Part shown: positions 1 through 9,171 of the stretch, piece after piece
How the letters are laid out: every line of letters starts with the position of its first letter
Position numbering within the stretch: the stretch's first letter is position 1
Origin: Paraburkholderia sp. C35
Lineage (GTDB): Bacteria > Pseudomonadota > Gammaproteobacteria > Burkholderiales > Burkholderiaceae
Assembly (NCBI RefSeq): GCF_003121405.1
Contig: NZ_QBUY01000054.1
Location: 1-53,860, forward strand
DNA: 53,860 nucleotides
Direction of reading: 5' to 3'
Position numbers and translations under genes: made by a program
Notes under the pieces: model-generated
Databases searched by the model: none
The model's input: only the letters and a program-made list of their open reading frames with translations
Told to the model about the DNA's origin: nothing

Positions 1-230
1 AACGGTGTGTAGGTTGTCGCGCATTCTGCGTCGGCGATCCTACAAGACACACCGCCTTTGCTTTTCAGTCCGGAGTGGAGCGTATAAGGCGCGACGGCCG
101 ACACACCGTTTGCCACCTGGGCGGCCTGGGCCGAACTGGTAAGGCCCGCTGAGACGCGGGTGCTTGAAGAGGGTGATGCGCCCTTAAAGAGCGCTGGCAG
201 CGGGCATCAACAAGAGTGATGCCGCATGAA
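1..230. other. Structured intergenic DNA, possible non-coding RNA or repeat part
   Basis: This is gene-free DNA downstream of hemY. It is rich in short inverted repeats. Positions 1-10 are complementary to 101-110. Positions 4-10 can instead pair with 47-53. CCCGC at 145-149 pairs with GCGGG at 156-160. GGCATCA at 203-209 pairs with TGATGCC at 217-223 around a 7-base loop. The last hairpin runs into the dispersed repeat that starts at about 217. No convincing reading frame is present. The start of the window probably cuts the element. A transcribed RNA or an extended extragenic repeat are both possible; the sequence alone does not decide between them. Confidence 0.35.
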
Positions 231-360
231 GGATAGGACCGGCTGGGGACCCGCAGGCAAGGACCGTAGTGGGTGGTGTTCAGCGGCTTTCTTTTGCCTA
301 CTTTTCTTTGCCGCGGCAAAGAAAAGTAGGTGCTGCCCCGCACAGGGGCGACGCTAGCAG
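217..360 (+). repeat. Dispersed extragenic palindromic repeat, copy 1
   Basis: An intergenic element of about 144 bases that recurs, inverted, at 53713-53855. Shared landmarks in order are TGATGCCGC at 217-225, CCCGCAGGCAAGG at 250-262, a perfect 34-base palindrome at 297-330 (arms 297-313 and 314-330), the GCCCC/GGGGC hairpin at 335-349, and GCTAGCAG at 353-360. The intervening bases differ between copies while the stems are kept, which suggests selection on structure or a common recent origin. It lies between the window start and the 3' end of the haem operon, so it may also act as a terminator or mRNA stabiliser. Confidence 0.8.
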
Positions 361-439
361 ACCAGTACGAAATCGCGGATGCCAGCAAAACCAAAACCAA
401 AAGCAAACCAACCCAAACCCGCCGCAGGCAAAAAAAACC

Positions 440-1630
440 TCAAACCACATTCATAGCCAGCGCCGACTCCCGATAATGCGCGCTAGCCTTATCAGCGTCC
501 CCAAGCTGCTCATGCAGCCTTGCCAACGCCCGATGAGAGCGAATCTTCAAAGTCTCATTATCAGCAAGCTTGAGCGCCTGTTCGAGAAACGACTGCGCCT
601 TCCCCCACAACTGCTGATGCAGGCACAACCGTCCAAGCGCAAACATCAGATCCGCGTCCTCGGGACGCTCCTTCCGCCAGGCCTCGGCCTTCTGGATCAA
701 GGGCAACGCATCGCCCCCAGTCGTATCCGGATACCGCCGCAACAAGCGAGCATCCCAGTTCTGCGCCAGTGCTTCCTCGACACTCCGACGCGCCTCCTGC
801 GGACGATTCAACGCCACCAGCAACTCAGCAGCGAGATCGGCAAGCCGCGGCGAATGCCGCTCGACGGGCGTCAGCGAATGCCACAACTCCAGCAACGCAT
901 CGGCATTGTGCCGTCGATCGCGTAGCAGATTCTCCGCCGCCAGCTGCCGCAAACGCACAGCAACAGCAGGATGAATCGCCTCACGCTTCTCCAGCGTCTT
1001 CACGAGCTTGAGCACTTCGCCCCAGTTCTTCAACTGCTGCTGCGCCCGCAACGCAATCTGCTGTGCGTGAATCCGCCGGCCGCCCTGCGATTGCATTTCA
1101 GTCAGCGCCAGCAGCGCGCCGTCCGCATCGCGGCCATCGGCGCGCATGTCGGCCGTCGCCATCAGGCGCGCATCCTGCCAGTCGGCTGAGTCGATCTGCG
1201 CGAGGTACTCATCGCGGCGCGCGTACTCGTGCATGCGGTGCGCAGCGTTCGCGGCGATCAACCCGGCCGCGCCCTTGTTATCGGGATTGATCAGTGAATC
1301 GCGCGCAGCCTTCTCGGCGCGCGAGAAACGGCCCGCATACAGATTGCCGATCGCATCGCGCAAGGCCGAATGCGCCTTGGCGACACGCTGCCGCGCCCGA
1401 TACGCCGCGACCCGCTGCGGCATGCGCCAGATGTTGCGCAAGATGCGCAGCAGCGCATAGATCACGATGAACGCGACGATCAGACCGACGATAAACAGGT
1501 TCAGCGAAATATCGATGCGATACGGCGGATAGACAAGCAACACCTGACCGGTGTCGAAGCGCCCGACAATCGCCAGCACGACGGCGATCGCGAACAGGAA
1601 GGCAAGCCAGAGAAGTCCACGCAGCGCCAT
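440..1630 (-). CDS. hemY: HemY-type haem biosynthesis-associated TPR membrane protein
   Basis: A 396-residue protein of the proteobacterial HemY family, the TPR inner-membrane protein encoded at the end of hemCDXY operons. It is not the protoporphyrinogen oxidase of the same name. Two hydrophobic segments lie near residues 4-24 and 42-63. A soluble helical region with TPR-like A/L-rich repeats follows, and extends to the C-terminus. Its biochemical role is unclear; a scaffold for late porphyrin synthesis has been proposed for the family. The ATG at 1630 lies two bases after the hemDX stop, so the two are translationally linked. The TGA is followed at once by a T-run on the coding strand. Confidence 0.9.
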   Translation of the reverse strand: MALRGLLWLAFLFAIAVVLAIVGRFDTGQVLLVYPPYRIDISLNLFIVGLIVAFIVIYALLRILRNIWRMPQRVAAYRARQRVAKAHSALRDAIGNLYAGRFSRAEKAARDSLINPDNKGAAGLIAANAAHRMHEYARRDEYLAQIDSADWQDARLMATADMRADGRDADGALLALTEMQSQGGRRIHAQQIALRAQQQLKNWGEVLKLVKTLEKREAIHPAVAVRLRQLAAENLLRDRRHNADALLELWHSLTPVERHSPRLADLAAELLVALNRPQEARRSVEEALAQNWDARLLRRYPDTTGGDALPLIQKAEAWRKERPEDADLMFALGRLCLHQQLWGKAQSFLEQALKLADNETLKIRSHRALARLHEQLGDADKASAHYRESALAMNVV

Positions 1631-1632
1631 GA

Positions 1633-3729
1633 TTAACCCCGGCTCCGGTATTGATGGACGGCCTGCAGACTCGTATCCAGGTTCGGCACATCGACGGCAC
1701 CCGAGCCGTCGTCGACCTCCTTCACGAGGCCGCGCACCGTCTGCACGTTCTTCGACGATGCATCGAAATAACGCGCGAGCGCATCATCCGCGGCATGCAG
1801 ATCGGACTTGAGCGTGGTCTGGTTGCGCGAGAGCAGCGCGAGACGCGCAGACAGCAGGCGCATCTTCAGGTTCTCGCGCAAGAAGTAGCCCTGATCGGGC
1901 GCCACGAGCATCGCATCGGCGTTGTCGATGCGGCGCACCTGCACGAGACTCGTCAGCTGCTGGCCGACGCCCGCGACGAACTGGTTCCACCACGCCTTCC
2001 ACTTCGGCTCGCCCGTCGCCGCGGCAACGCGGTCGACATCCTTCGGCGTCGACGCATGCGGCGTGGCATGCGCGATCTGCGCTTCACCCGACAGCGGCAA
2101 CTGGTCGATCTGGTCGATGGCGTTGTCGAGCTTGATCGCGAGACCTGTCAGGTCGGTGGACGGCGCCGACTTCAGCTTGTCGATGTCCTGCGCGATCGCC
2201 TTGCGCACCGCCACGACCTGCGCGCCGTCCGATGCAGCCAGCCGCGTGTCGGCGCTTTGCAGCGCGAACAGCGCGAGTTGCGTGTTGCCCGTCAGTTGCA
2301 ACTGCTCGCTCGCCGCCGACAGCATCTGGCCGACTTCGGCCATGGTCCAGTCATCGCGCTTGCGTGCGAGGTCGGCATATTGCTGCTGCAGCGCCTGCTG
2401 TGCGCCCTGCGCGTCGGCGAGTTTGCCTTCGAGTTGCGCGATCTGCGCGTCGGCCTGACGCACGGTCGCGACCGCCTGCTCGGTCTTCACGCGCAGTTCG
2501 GCCGTGGTCGAGTCGTTGATCTGCTGACGGTGCGACAGTTGCTGATCGAGCTTGATGATCCTGCGGTTCAATGCAACGCCGCCCGCCACCGCCACGATCA
2601 GCACCAGCGCGATGACAACCCACAGCAGGCCGTTGCCCTTGGGTTTGGGCTGCTGCATTTCGTAAGGCGTAAAGGGTTGATTCGGCGGCAGCGAAGCGGC
2701 TGGCCGCGATGCGGGGTTGGGCGAGGATGTGGTGGATGCGTTGGTATCAGACATGCGTTCTTGTGCCGGGTTGGACTGGACCGGTTGAACTTCGAAAGGT
2801 GCCGCGACGGGTGCCGCAGCGGGTGCCACTAAAGGTGCCGCAATCGACAGCAGCGTACGGGCAATCCGTTCATCGCCCGCACCGGACACCGTAATGCTAT
2901 CAAAACCCAATGCCCGCGCGGTTTCCGCGATGCGTGGGTGAGGCGCGACGAACATCGCCTGCTTCAGATGCGCCTGCTCGCTGGCGGTGAGATGGTCGTG
3001 CGCGAGTTCGGCGAGATTGCGCACGCCTTCCGAACTGGTCACGAGCCACGCGCTCGGCGTCTTCGATCCGTCGGACAGCAAGGCGTGGATGCGCGACCAG
3101 GCGCCGATCGACGGCTCCGGCACAAGGCGCCGGTAGGCCGCGACCGTCTCGACTTCGGCGCCTGCTTCCCGCAGACGGTCGGCGAGCCATTCACGCCCGC
3201 CGTCGCCGCGCACGATCAGCACGCGCTTGCCTTCGAAAGCGTTGTCGCCGAGCAGGGTTTCGAACGCTGCGTACAGCGCCTCGGAATCGAAGCGCGCGCC
3301 GTCATGATCGTCCGATGACGTGATGGGGCTGATCACGCGGTAAGCAGGCGCTTCGACGCCGTGCTTCGCGAGCGCCGCCACGCTGCCCGGCCCGACCACG
3401 CCGATGGGCAGTGCATGCGGCCAGATCGCGTCGTGGCTCGCGAACGCGTAATCGACGGCATTCGGCGACACGAATACCACCAGCGCGTAGCGGTCGAGCG
3501 ACGCGAGCGCGGTGCGCAGCGGGCCTTCGTCGTCGGCGGCGGCGATGTCGAGCAGCGGAAAGTCGATGCTTGCGACACCCGCGTCGCGCAGCGTGCGCGC
3601 CAGCGCATCGGATTGCCCTGCCGGACGGGTCAGCACGACCGTCAGACGCGAGGCCGCCGCGTGCGGCGCGCCTGCGCCGTCCGTGGACGGGAATGCGTCG
3701 GGTGTCGGGTTCGAGCTGGCCGCCATCAC
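1633..3729 (-). CDS. hemDX: Uroporphyrinogen-III synthase fused to HemX domain
   Basis: A 698-residue fusion. Residues about 27-300 form the uroporphyrinogen-III synthase domain (HemD), which inverts ring D of hydroxymethylbilane and closes the macrocycle. A linker rich in Pro, Ala and Ser (about 300-360) leads to a transmembrane helix near 365-385. A coiled-coil, Gln/Ala-rich HemX domain then extends to the end. HemD and HemX are separate proteins in many gammaproteobacteria, and the fusion is familiar in Burkholderiaceae. It tethers the synthase to the inner membrane. The start overlaps the hemC stop by four bases (ATGA), which argues for translational coupling. Confidence 0.93.
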   Translation of the reverse strand: MMAASSNPTPDAFPSTDGAGAPHAAASRLTVVLTRPAGQSDALARTLRDAGVASIDFPLLDIAAADDEGPLRTALASLDRYALVVFVSPNAVDYAFASHDAIWPHALPIGVVGPGSVAALAKHGVEAPAYRVISPITSSDDHDGARFDSEALYAAFETLLGDNAFEGKRVLIVRGDGGREWLADRLREAGAEVETVAAYRRLVPEPSIGAWSRIHALLSDGSKTPSAWLVTSSEGVRNLAELAHDHLTASEQAHLKQAMFVAPHPRIAETARALGFDSITVSGAGDERIARTLLSIAAPLVAPAAAPVAAPFEVQPVQSNPAQERMSDTNASTTSSPNPASRPAASLPPNQPFTPYEMQQPKPKGNGLLWVVIALVLIVAVAGGVALNRRIIKLDQQLSHRQQINDSTTAELRVKTEQAVATVRQADAQIAQLEGKLADAQGAQQALQQQYADLARKRDDWTMAEVGQMLSAASEQLQLTGNTQLALFALQSADTRLAASDGAQVVAVRKAIAQDIDKLKSAPSTDLTGLAIKLDNAIDQIDQLPLSGEAQIAHATPHASTPKDVDRVAAATGEPKWKAWWNQFVAGVGQQLTSLVQVRRIDNADAMLVAPDQGYFLRENLKMRLLSARLALLSRNQTTLKSDLHAADDALARYFDASSKNVQTVRGLVKEVDDGSGAVDVPNLDTSLQAVHQYRSRG

Positions 3730-4721
3730 GCGGAAGCGGCCGGGCCGCTCGCCGTGGAGAGCGCGCGCACGATGTCGAGCGCGCCTTGCGCTTCGAGCTG
3801 CTGCGCAACCTCACGCCCCAGTTCGAGCGCGGCGCCCGTGGTCGCGGCAGGCGCCGAAGCGTGAGCGCTCAGCACGCGCAGGCCGTCGGGCGTCGCGACC
3901 ACGCCGCGCAGATGCAGCGCGCCGTCATGCCACGTCGCGTAGGCCGCGAGCGGGACTTCGCAACTGCCGCCGAGCGAGCGCGACACCATGCGCTCCGCTT
4001 CGACGGCGGTTGCCGTGTGCTCGTGATGGAGCGGCGCAAGCCATGCGGCGAGATCGGCACGGTCCGCGCGGATCTCGATGCCGAGCGCGCCCTGCCCGGC
4101 TGCGGGCAGACTGTCGGTGGGATCGAGCAGTGCGCGGATACGATCGCCGAGACCCAGCCGCTTCAGGCCGGCCGCGGCCAGAATGATGGCCGCGTAATCG
4201 CCGCGGTCGAGCTTCGCGAGGCGCGTGTCGAGATTGCCGCGCAGCGGCTTCACGACGAGTTCGGGATAACGTGCCCGCAGCATCGCTTCGCGGCGCAGGC
4301 TGGAAGTGCCGACTACGCTGCCGGGCGGCAGCGCGGCCAGCGAGTCGTACTGACTGGAGACAAAGGCGTCGCGCGGATCTTCACGCTCCATGATGGTGGA
4401 CAGCGCGAAGCCGTCGGGCAATTCCATCGGCACGTCTTTCAGCGAATGGACGGCGAGATCGGCGCGGCCATCGGCGAGCGCATTCTCCAGCTCTTTGACG
4501 AACAGCCCCTTGCCACCGACCTTCGATAGCGTGCGATCGAGAATTTGATCGCCGCGTGTCGTCATTCCGAGGATTTTTACGTCACAAGATGGATATAATT
4601 TGTGCAGCGCACACCGCACGTGCTCGGCCTGCCACATCGCGAGCCGGCTTTCCCGCGACGCTATGACAAGCGTAGTGGGCGGCGTGGGCGCAAACGTCTC
4701 GGAATTCATTGTTTGAGTCAT
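3726..4721 (-). CDS. hemC: Hydroxymethylbilane synthase (porphobilinogen deaminase)
   Basis: Polymerises four porphobilinogens into hydroxymethylbilane, the step before HemD. The N-terminal family motif ASRESRLAMWQAEHV is present. So are the KDVPMELPDGF region and the cofactor-attachment loop LGGSCEVPLAAYA, whose Cys (codon 3960-3962) carries the dipyrromethane primer. Length of about 331 residues is usual. I chose the ATG at 4721; an ATG at 4709 is equally possible, since neither has a strong ribosome site. It is the first gene of the minus-strand hemC-hemDX-hemY operon and is divergent from ppc. Confidence 0.95.
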   Translation of the reverse strand: MTQTMNSETFAPTPPTTLVIASRESRLAMWQAEHVRCALHKLYPSCDVKILGMTTRGDQILDRTLSKVGGKGLFVKELENALADGRADLAVHSLKDVPMELPDGFALSTIMEREDPRDAFVSSQYDSLAALPPGSVVGTSSLRREAMLRARYPELVVKPLRGNLDTRLAKLDRGDYAAIILAAAGLKRLGLGDRIRALLDPTDSLPAAGQGALGIEIRADRADLAAWLAPLHHEHTATAVEAERMVSRSLGGSCEVPLAAYATWHDGALHLRGVVATPDGLRVLSAHASAPAATTGAALELGREVAQQLEAQGALDIVRALSTASGPAASA

Positions 4722-5141
4722 TGAAAGACGGGATGTGATAACAAACAATGTTAGCACGCGCTTTGGCACCTCTCGCTGGCCGCACGGCCATGTCAAAGCT
4801 GTTCGTCGGGCAGTTGCCGTCAACGAAAGGAAGCGCTAGGGCGCTCACTCTCAGTGTCTGCGGCTGCATGGGCGAACGCATAGCAGGAGACAGACTCGCC
4901 CGCTTGTCTTGCGCGCAGTCACGTCCACGAGCCGTATCGATCGTTGCCCGCAGGGCCGCCAGAAGCCCTAGCACGGTCGTGCGCGCGTCGATGCGCCGCA
5001 TGCGCGATGATTTAATGCGGCGCAGCACGCGCACCCGGCTCTTCCTTCGTCGCGCGCGCCGCATTGTTCTCCGCAGCAACCCGCAGTACCCGCAGTTGCA
5101 GTTCACCATTCTTTAGACCCTGGCTTTCCTGAGGAAACATC
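4722..5141. other. Divergent intergenic region hemC / ppc with inverted repeat
   Basis: These 420 bases separate divergent hemC and ppc and must hold both promoters. I see no convincing gene. A perfect 10-base inverted repeat (TGCGCCGCAT at 4992-5001, ATGCGGCGCA at 5015-5024) frames a 13-base, more AT-rich centre. It could be an operator or a leader hairpin for ppc. The ppc ribosome site GAGGA is at 5131-5135. No consensus -35/-10 pair stands out. Confidence 0.4.
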
Positions 5142-8100
5142 GTGACGTCTTCCGGATCGGCGCGCCCTGCCCGCCGCACTACTGCCTCGCCCGACGCTGC
5201 CAACAGCGCATCGGCCGCCTCCGCCGCTTCCGTCGTCAAGGCCGCCAAGGCCCTGAAAGCAACGCAAGCCCCCGATACCAGCAAGACCGGCAAATCCACG
5301 AAGACCAAGGCAGCCGCCAACGGCGCCTCGAAACGAATCAAATCAGACGGCGGCGGCAAGCAGGAGGCCGCGCGCGCGTCGAAGCAAGCAAAGAACGGCG
5401 CGGCGACGCAGGCGAAAGACACCGCCCGCACGCGCGAAGACAAGGACCAGCCGCTGTTCGAAGACATCCGCTATCTGGGGCGGCTGCTCGGCGACGTGGT
5501 CCGCGAGCAGGAAGGCGATGCCGTGTTCGACGTGGTCGAAACGATCCGCCAGACGGCCGTGCGCTTTCGCCGCGAGGACGACAGCGTCGCCGCGCAGGCA
5601 CTCGACAAGAAGCTGCGCGGGCTGTCGCCGGAACAGACGGTGAGCGTGGTGCGCGCGTTCAGCTACTTCTCGCACCTTGCCAATATCGCGGAAGACCGCC
5701 ATCGCAACCGCCGTCACCGCATCCACGATCTGGCCGGCTCGACCTCGCAGCCGGGCACCATCGCGCATGCGCTCGACCGCCTCGTCGAAGCGAACGCCGC
5801 CGCCACGCCCGTGCTGCAGCAGTTCTTCAACGACGCACTGATCGTCCCCGTGCTGACGGCGCACCCGACGGAAGTGCAGCGCAAGAGCATTCTCGACGCG
5901 CAGCACGACATCGCGCGCCTGCTCGCCGAGCGCGACCAGCCGCTGACGGCGCGCGAGCGTCTGCAGAACGAATCGCTGCTGCGCGCACGCGTGACGTCGC
6001 TGTGGCAGACGCGCATGCTGCGCGATTCGCGCCTGACGGTCGCCGATGAAATCGAAAACGCGCTGTCGTACTACCGCGCGACCTTCCTCGAAGAGATTCC
6101 GCAGCTTTACGCCGACATCGAGGAAGCGCTCGTCGAGCATGGTCTCGATGCGCGCCTGCCGTCGTTCTTCCAGATGGGCAGCTGGATCGGCGGCGACCGC
6201 GACGGCAATCCGAACGTCACAGGCGCGACGCTCGAAAACGCGATCACGCGCCAGGCCGCGGTGATTTTCGAGCACTACCTGGAACAGGTGCACAAGCTCG
6301 GCGCCGAACTATCGGTGTCGAACCTGCTGGCGGGCGCGAACGATGAACTGAAGGCGCTCGCGGAAGCGTCGCCCGATCACTCGCCGCATCGCACGGACGA
6401 GCCGTATCGCCGTGCGCTGATCGGCATTTACACGCGGCTTGGTGCGAGCGCGCGCGTGCGGCTGGGCGAAGGCGTCGTGCCGCTGCGCAGCGCCGGCCCC
6501 GGCGTGCCGAAGATTCGCGCGACGCCTTATGAGGATTCATCCGAGTTCGTGCGCGATCTGCACGTGCTGATCGATTCGCTCGCCGAGCATCACGGCGCTT
6601 CGCTGGCGACGCCGCGTCTGTCGCCGCTCACGCGCGCCGCGGAAGTGTTCGGCTTCCACCTCGCGAGCATCGATCTGCGTCAAAGCTCGGACATCCACGA
6701 AGCGGTGATCGCCGAACTGCTGCGCCGCGCGGGCGTGGAAAGCGATTACGCGGCCCTCTCCGAAGCCGACAAGCTGCGCGTGCTGCTGTCGGAACTGGCG
6801 CAGCCTCGCCTGTTGCGCTCACCGTATGTCGAGTATTCCGATCTCGTGAAGAGCGAACTCGGCGTGCTGGAGCAGGCACGCGTGACACGCGAGAAGTTCG
6901 GCGCGCGCGCGGTGCGCAACTACATCATTTCGCACACGGAGACGGTGAGCGATCTGGTCGAAGTGATGCTGCTGCAAAAGGAAACGGGACTGCTGCAGGG
7001 CCTGCTCGGCAACAGCGTCGACCCGGCGCGCGCGGGCCTGATGGTGATTCCTCTCTTCGAAACGATTCCCGACTTGCGCAACGCCCCGCACATCATGCGC
7101 GACCTGATGGCGCTGCCGGGCATCGATACCCTCATCGAACACCAGGGCAACGAGCAGGAAGTGATGCTCGGCTACTCCGACAGCAACAAGGACGGCGGTT
7201 TCCTGACGTCGAACTGGGAGTTGTATCGCGCGGAACTCGCGCTGGTGTCGCTCTTCAACGAGCGTGGCATCACGATGCGCCTGTTCCATGGCCGCGGCGG
7301 CACGGTAGGACGCGGCGGCGGCCCGACCTATCAGGCGATTCTGTCGCAGCCGCCTGGCACGGTCGACGGCCAGATCCGTCTGACGGAACAGGGTGAAGTG
7401 ATCGCGAGCAAGTTCGGCAATCCGGAGATTGGCCTGCGCAATCTGGAGACCGTGGTGGCTGCCACGCTCGAAGCATCGCTGCTGCCGCACGGCAATGCGC
7501 CCAAGCAGCTGCCCGAGTTCGAGGAAGTGATGCAGGCGCTGTCCGACGCAGCGATGGCGTCGTATCGCGCGCTGGTCTACGAGACGCCTGGCTTCACCGA
7601 GTATTTCTTCTCGTCGACACCGATTTCGGAGATCGCCGAACTGAATATCGGCAGCCGTCCGGCGTCGCGCAAGCTGCAGGATCCGAAGCAACGCAAGATC
7701 GAAGATTTGCGCGCCATTCCGTGGGGCTTCTCGTGGGGACAATGCCGTCTGCTGCTGACGGGCTGGTATGGGTGCGGCAGCGCCGTTTCGGGCTGGCTCG
7801 AAGGTGCGGACACGAATGTCGAACGCGAGCGTCGTCTGAATCTGCTGCGCAAGATGCACAAGGCGTGGCCGTTCTTCTCGAACCTGCTGTCGAATATGGA
7901 CATGGTGCTGGCGAAGACCGATCTCGCCGTGGCTTCGCGCTACGCAGCGCTCGTGACCGACAAGAAGCTGCGCAAGCACGTGTTCGAACGGATCGTGGCC
8001 GAGTGGGAGCGGACGTCGAATGTGCTGTCCGAGATTACCGGCAAGAAGGAGCGACTCGCGGATAATCCGTTGCTCGCGCGGTCGATTAAAAACCGCTTCC

Positions 8101-8237
8101 CGTATCTCGATCCGTTGAATCACCTGCAGGTGGAACTGCTCAAGCGGCATCGCTCAGGCGATGACAACGTCCGCGTGCGGCGCGGGATTCATCTGACGAT
8201 CAACGGGATTGCGGCTGGGTTGAGAAATACTGGCTAA
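5142..8237 (+). CDS. ppc: Phosphoenolpyruvate carboxylase
   Basis: Carboxylates phosphoenolpyruvate to oxaloacetate, refilling the TCA cycle. The protein has 1031 residues, against about 880-900 for E. coli. The excess is an N-terminal tail (residues 1 to about 100) rich in Ala, Lys, Ser and Thr. Catalytic signatures are present: TAHPTEVQRK with His241, the glycine-rich FHGRGGTVGRGGGP loop, GYSDSNKDGG, and the C-terminal RNTG. GTG at 5142 is the start, preceded by GAGGA. It is monocistronic, with a terminator at 8258. An alternative internal start would remove part of the tail, but the ribosome site supports the long form. Confidence 0.95.
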   Translation: MTSSGSARPARRTTASPDAANSASAASAASVVKAAKALKATQAPDTSKTGKSTKTKAAANGASKRIKSDGGGKQEAARASKQAKNGAATQAKDTARTREDKDQPLFEDIRYLGRLLGDVVREQEGDAVFDVVETIRQTAVRFRREDDSVAAQALDKKLRGLSPEQTVSVVRAFSYFSHLANIAEDRHRNRRHRIHDLAGSTSQPGTIAHALDRLVEANAAATPVLQQFFNDALIVPVLTAHPTEVQRKSILDAQHDIARLLAERDQPLTARERLQNESLLRARVTSLWQTRMLRDSRLTVADEIENALSYYRATFLEEIPQLYADIEEALVEHGLDARLPSFFQMGSWIGGDRDGNPNVTGATLENAITRQAAVIFEHYLEQVHKLGAELSVSNLLAGANDELKALAEASPDHSPHRTDEPYRRALIGIYTRLGASARVRLGEGVVPLRSAGPGVPKIRATPYEDSSEFVRDLHVLIDSLAEHHGASLATPRLSPLTRAAEVFGFHLASIDLRQSSDIHEAVIAELLRRAGVESDYAALSEADKLRVLLSELAQPRLLRSPYVEYSDLVKSELGVLEQARVTREKFGARAVRNYIISHTETVSDLVEVMLLQKETGLLQGLLGNSVDPARAGLMVIPLFETIPDLRNAPHIMRDLMALPGIDTLIEHQGNEQEVMLGYSDSNKDGGFLTSNWELYRAELALVSLFNERGITMRLFHGRGGTVGRGGGPTYQAILSQPPGTVDGQIRLTEQGEVIASKFGNPEIGLRNLETVVAATLEASLLPHGNAPKQLPEFEEVMQALSDAAMASYRALVYETPGFTEYFFSSTPISEIAELNIGSRPASRKLQDPKQRKIEDLRAIPWGFSWGQCRLLLTGWYGCGSAVSGWLEGADTNVERERRLNLLRKMHKAWPFFSNLLSNMDMVLAKTDLAVASRYAALVTDKKLRKHVFERIVAEWERTSNVLSEITGKKERLADNPLLARSIKNRFPYLDPLNHLQVELLKRHRSGDDNVRVRRGIHLTINGIAAGLRNTG

Positions 8238-8257
8238 GGTTGCTGTTTTTGTCCTGC

Positions 8258-8293
8258 AAACGGCGGCACTCTTTTTGAGGCCGCCGTTTTTTG
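8258..8293 (+). terminator. Rho-independent terminator of ppc
   Basis: AAACGGCGGC at 8258-8267 pairs perfectly with GCCGCCGTTT at 8280-8289 around a 12-base loop and runs into T residues. It also faces the convergent methyltransferase gene, whose stop is at 8323. Confidence 0.85.
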
Positions 8294-8322
8294 TTTGAAC
8301 GTGAATTCGCTGTTGCGAAACC

Positions 8323-9075
8323 TCACCAAGCCTCGACCATCAGCGCATCGAGCTTGAAAGACCCATCCTGCTGCACGGCAAAGTACTCCCGCACTTCATC
8401 CGGTGCGGACGCCCACAAGGACTGAATCGCCACGACGCGCACCTCGGGCGTCCTCATCCTCGCGACCCAGGAAGCAAACTCGATATCGAGCCGCCAGCGC
8501 ACCCGCACGACCGCCTCAAACCCCGCAGCTTCGAAAAACGCCACCCACTCGTCATCACGATAGTCGCGAATGTGCGATCCATCGCGCAGCACCTCGACAG
8601 CCTGAAGATGCGTATCCAGCAAAGGATGCCCGCTGCCGGCGATGTCGATGAACAGCACTCGCCCGCCCGGCTTCAACACCCGCCGCACTTCGGCCAAAGC
8701 GAGCGGCACGTCGTGCCAGTGATGCGCACTCATCCGGCTGACGACCCAGTCGAACGAAGCGTCGTCGAACGGGAGCTTTTCAGCCGCGCCCTGCTGGGTA
8801 CGGATGTTCGATAACCCGCGCTCCTGAGCCGCGGACGCGACTGTCGCCAGCATCTGCGGCGCAATGTCGTAAGCAACAACCGACCCGGCATGCGGCGCCA
8901 CCGCGAAACTCGCATGCCCTGCCCCGCATCCCATGTCGAGCACGGCCGCACCCGGCGTCGCAGCCACGGCAGCCGCCAGCGTCTGCAAATCCGCGCCCGT
9001 CGCGTGAACCTGGCTCGTGAGATACGAGGCCGCTGTCGAGCCGAACGCGTCGGCTACCTGATCGTGATGCTTCAT
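8323..9075 (-). CDS. Class I SAM-dependent methyltransferase
   Basis: A 250-residue Rossmann-fold methyltransferase of the Methyltransf_11 / UbiE-like type. Motif I is AAVLDMGCGAGHASF (residues about 43-57). An acidic SAM-ribose region follows (VVAYDIAPQML). After motif IV comes the DWVVSRMSAHHW segment and LKPGGRVLFIDIAG. The substrate cannot be read from sequence. Start ATG at 9075 has AGGAG about 8 bases upstream. It is divergent from the XRE-type regulator at 9235, with a perfect palindrome between them, so it is a plausible target of that regulator. Confidence 0.85.
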   Translation of the reverse strand: MKHHDQVADAFGSTAASYLTSQVHATGADLQTLAAAVAATPGAAVLDMGCGAGHASFAVAPHAGSVVAYDIAPQMLATVASAAQERGLSNIRTQQGAAEKLPFDDASFDWVVSRMSAHHWHDVPLALAEVRRVLKPGGRVLFIDIAGSGHPLLDTHLQAVEVLRDGSHIRDYRDDEWVAFFEAAGFEAVVRVRWRLDIEFASWVARMRTPEVRVVAIQSLWASAPDEVREYFAVQQDGSFKLDALMVEAW

Positions 9076-9171
9076 CGTGTGCTCCTGCCCCGCCGGGGCT
9101 TTCAGAGTAGTTCGTGAGGACTGGTCCGAGGTCGCGAAGCGCCTCGCCTGTCGTTACAATAGAGCCCGCGC

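Noticed and set aside
297..330. The 34-base palindrome as a simple intrinsic terminator of the haem operon
   Set aside because: No T-run follows on the minus strand, and the same palindrome recurs as part of a larger repeat elsewhere.
269..925. Open frame starting within the repeat at 217-360
   Set aside because: It overlaps hemY antisense, and its N-terminus comes from the repeat hairpin. Not supported as a gene.
4748..5116. Open frame between hemC and ppc
   Set aside because: No ribosome site, no recognised domain, and Arg-rich composition typical of chance frames; the region must contain two promoters.
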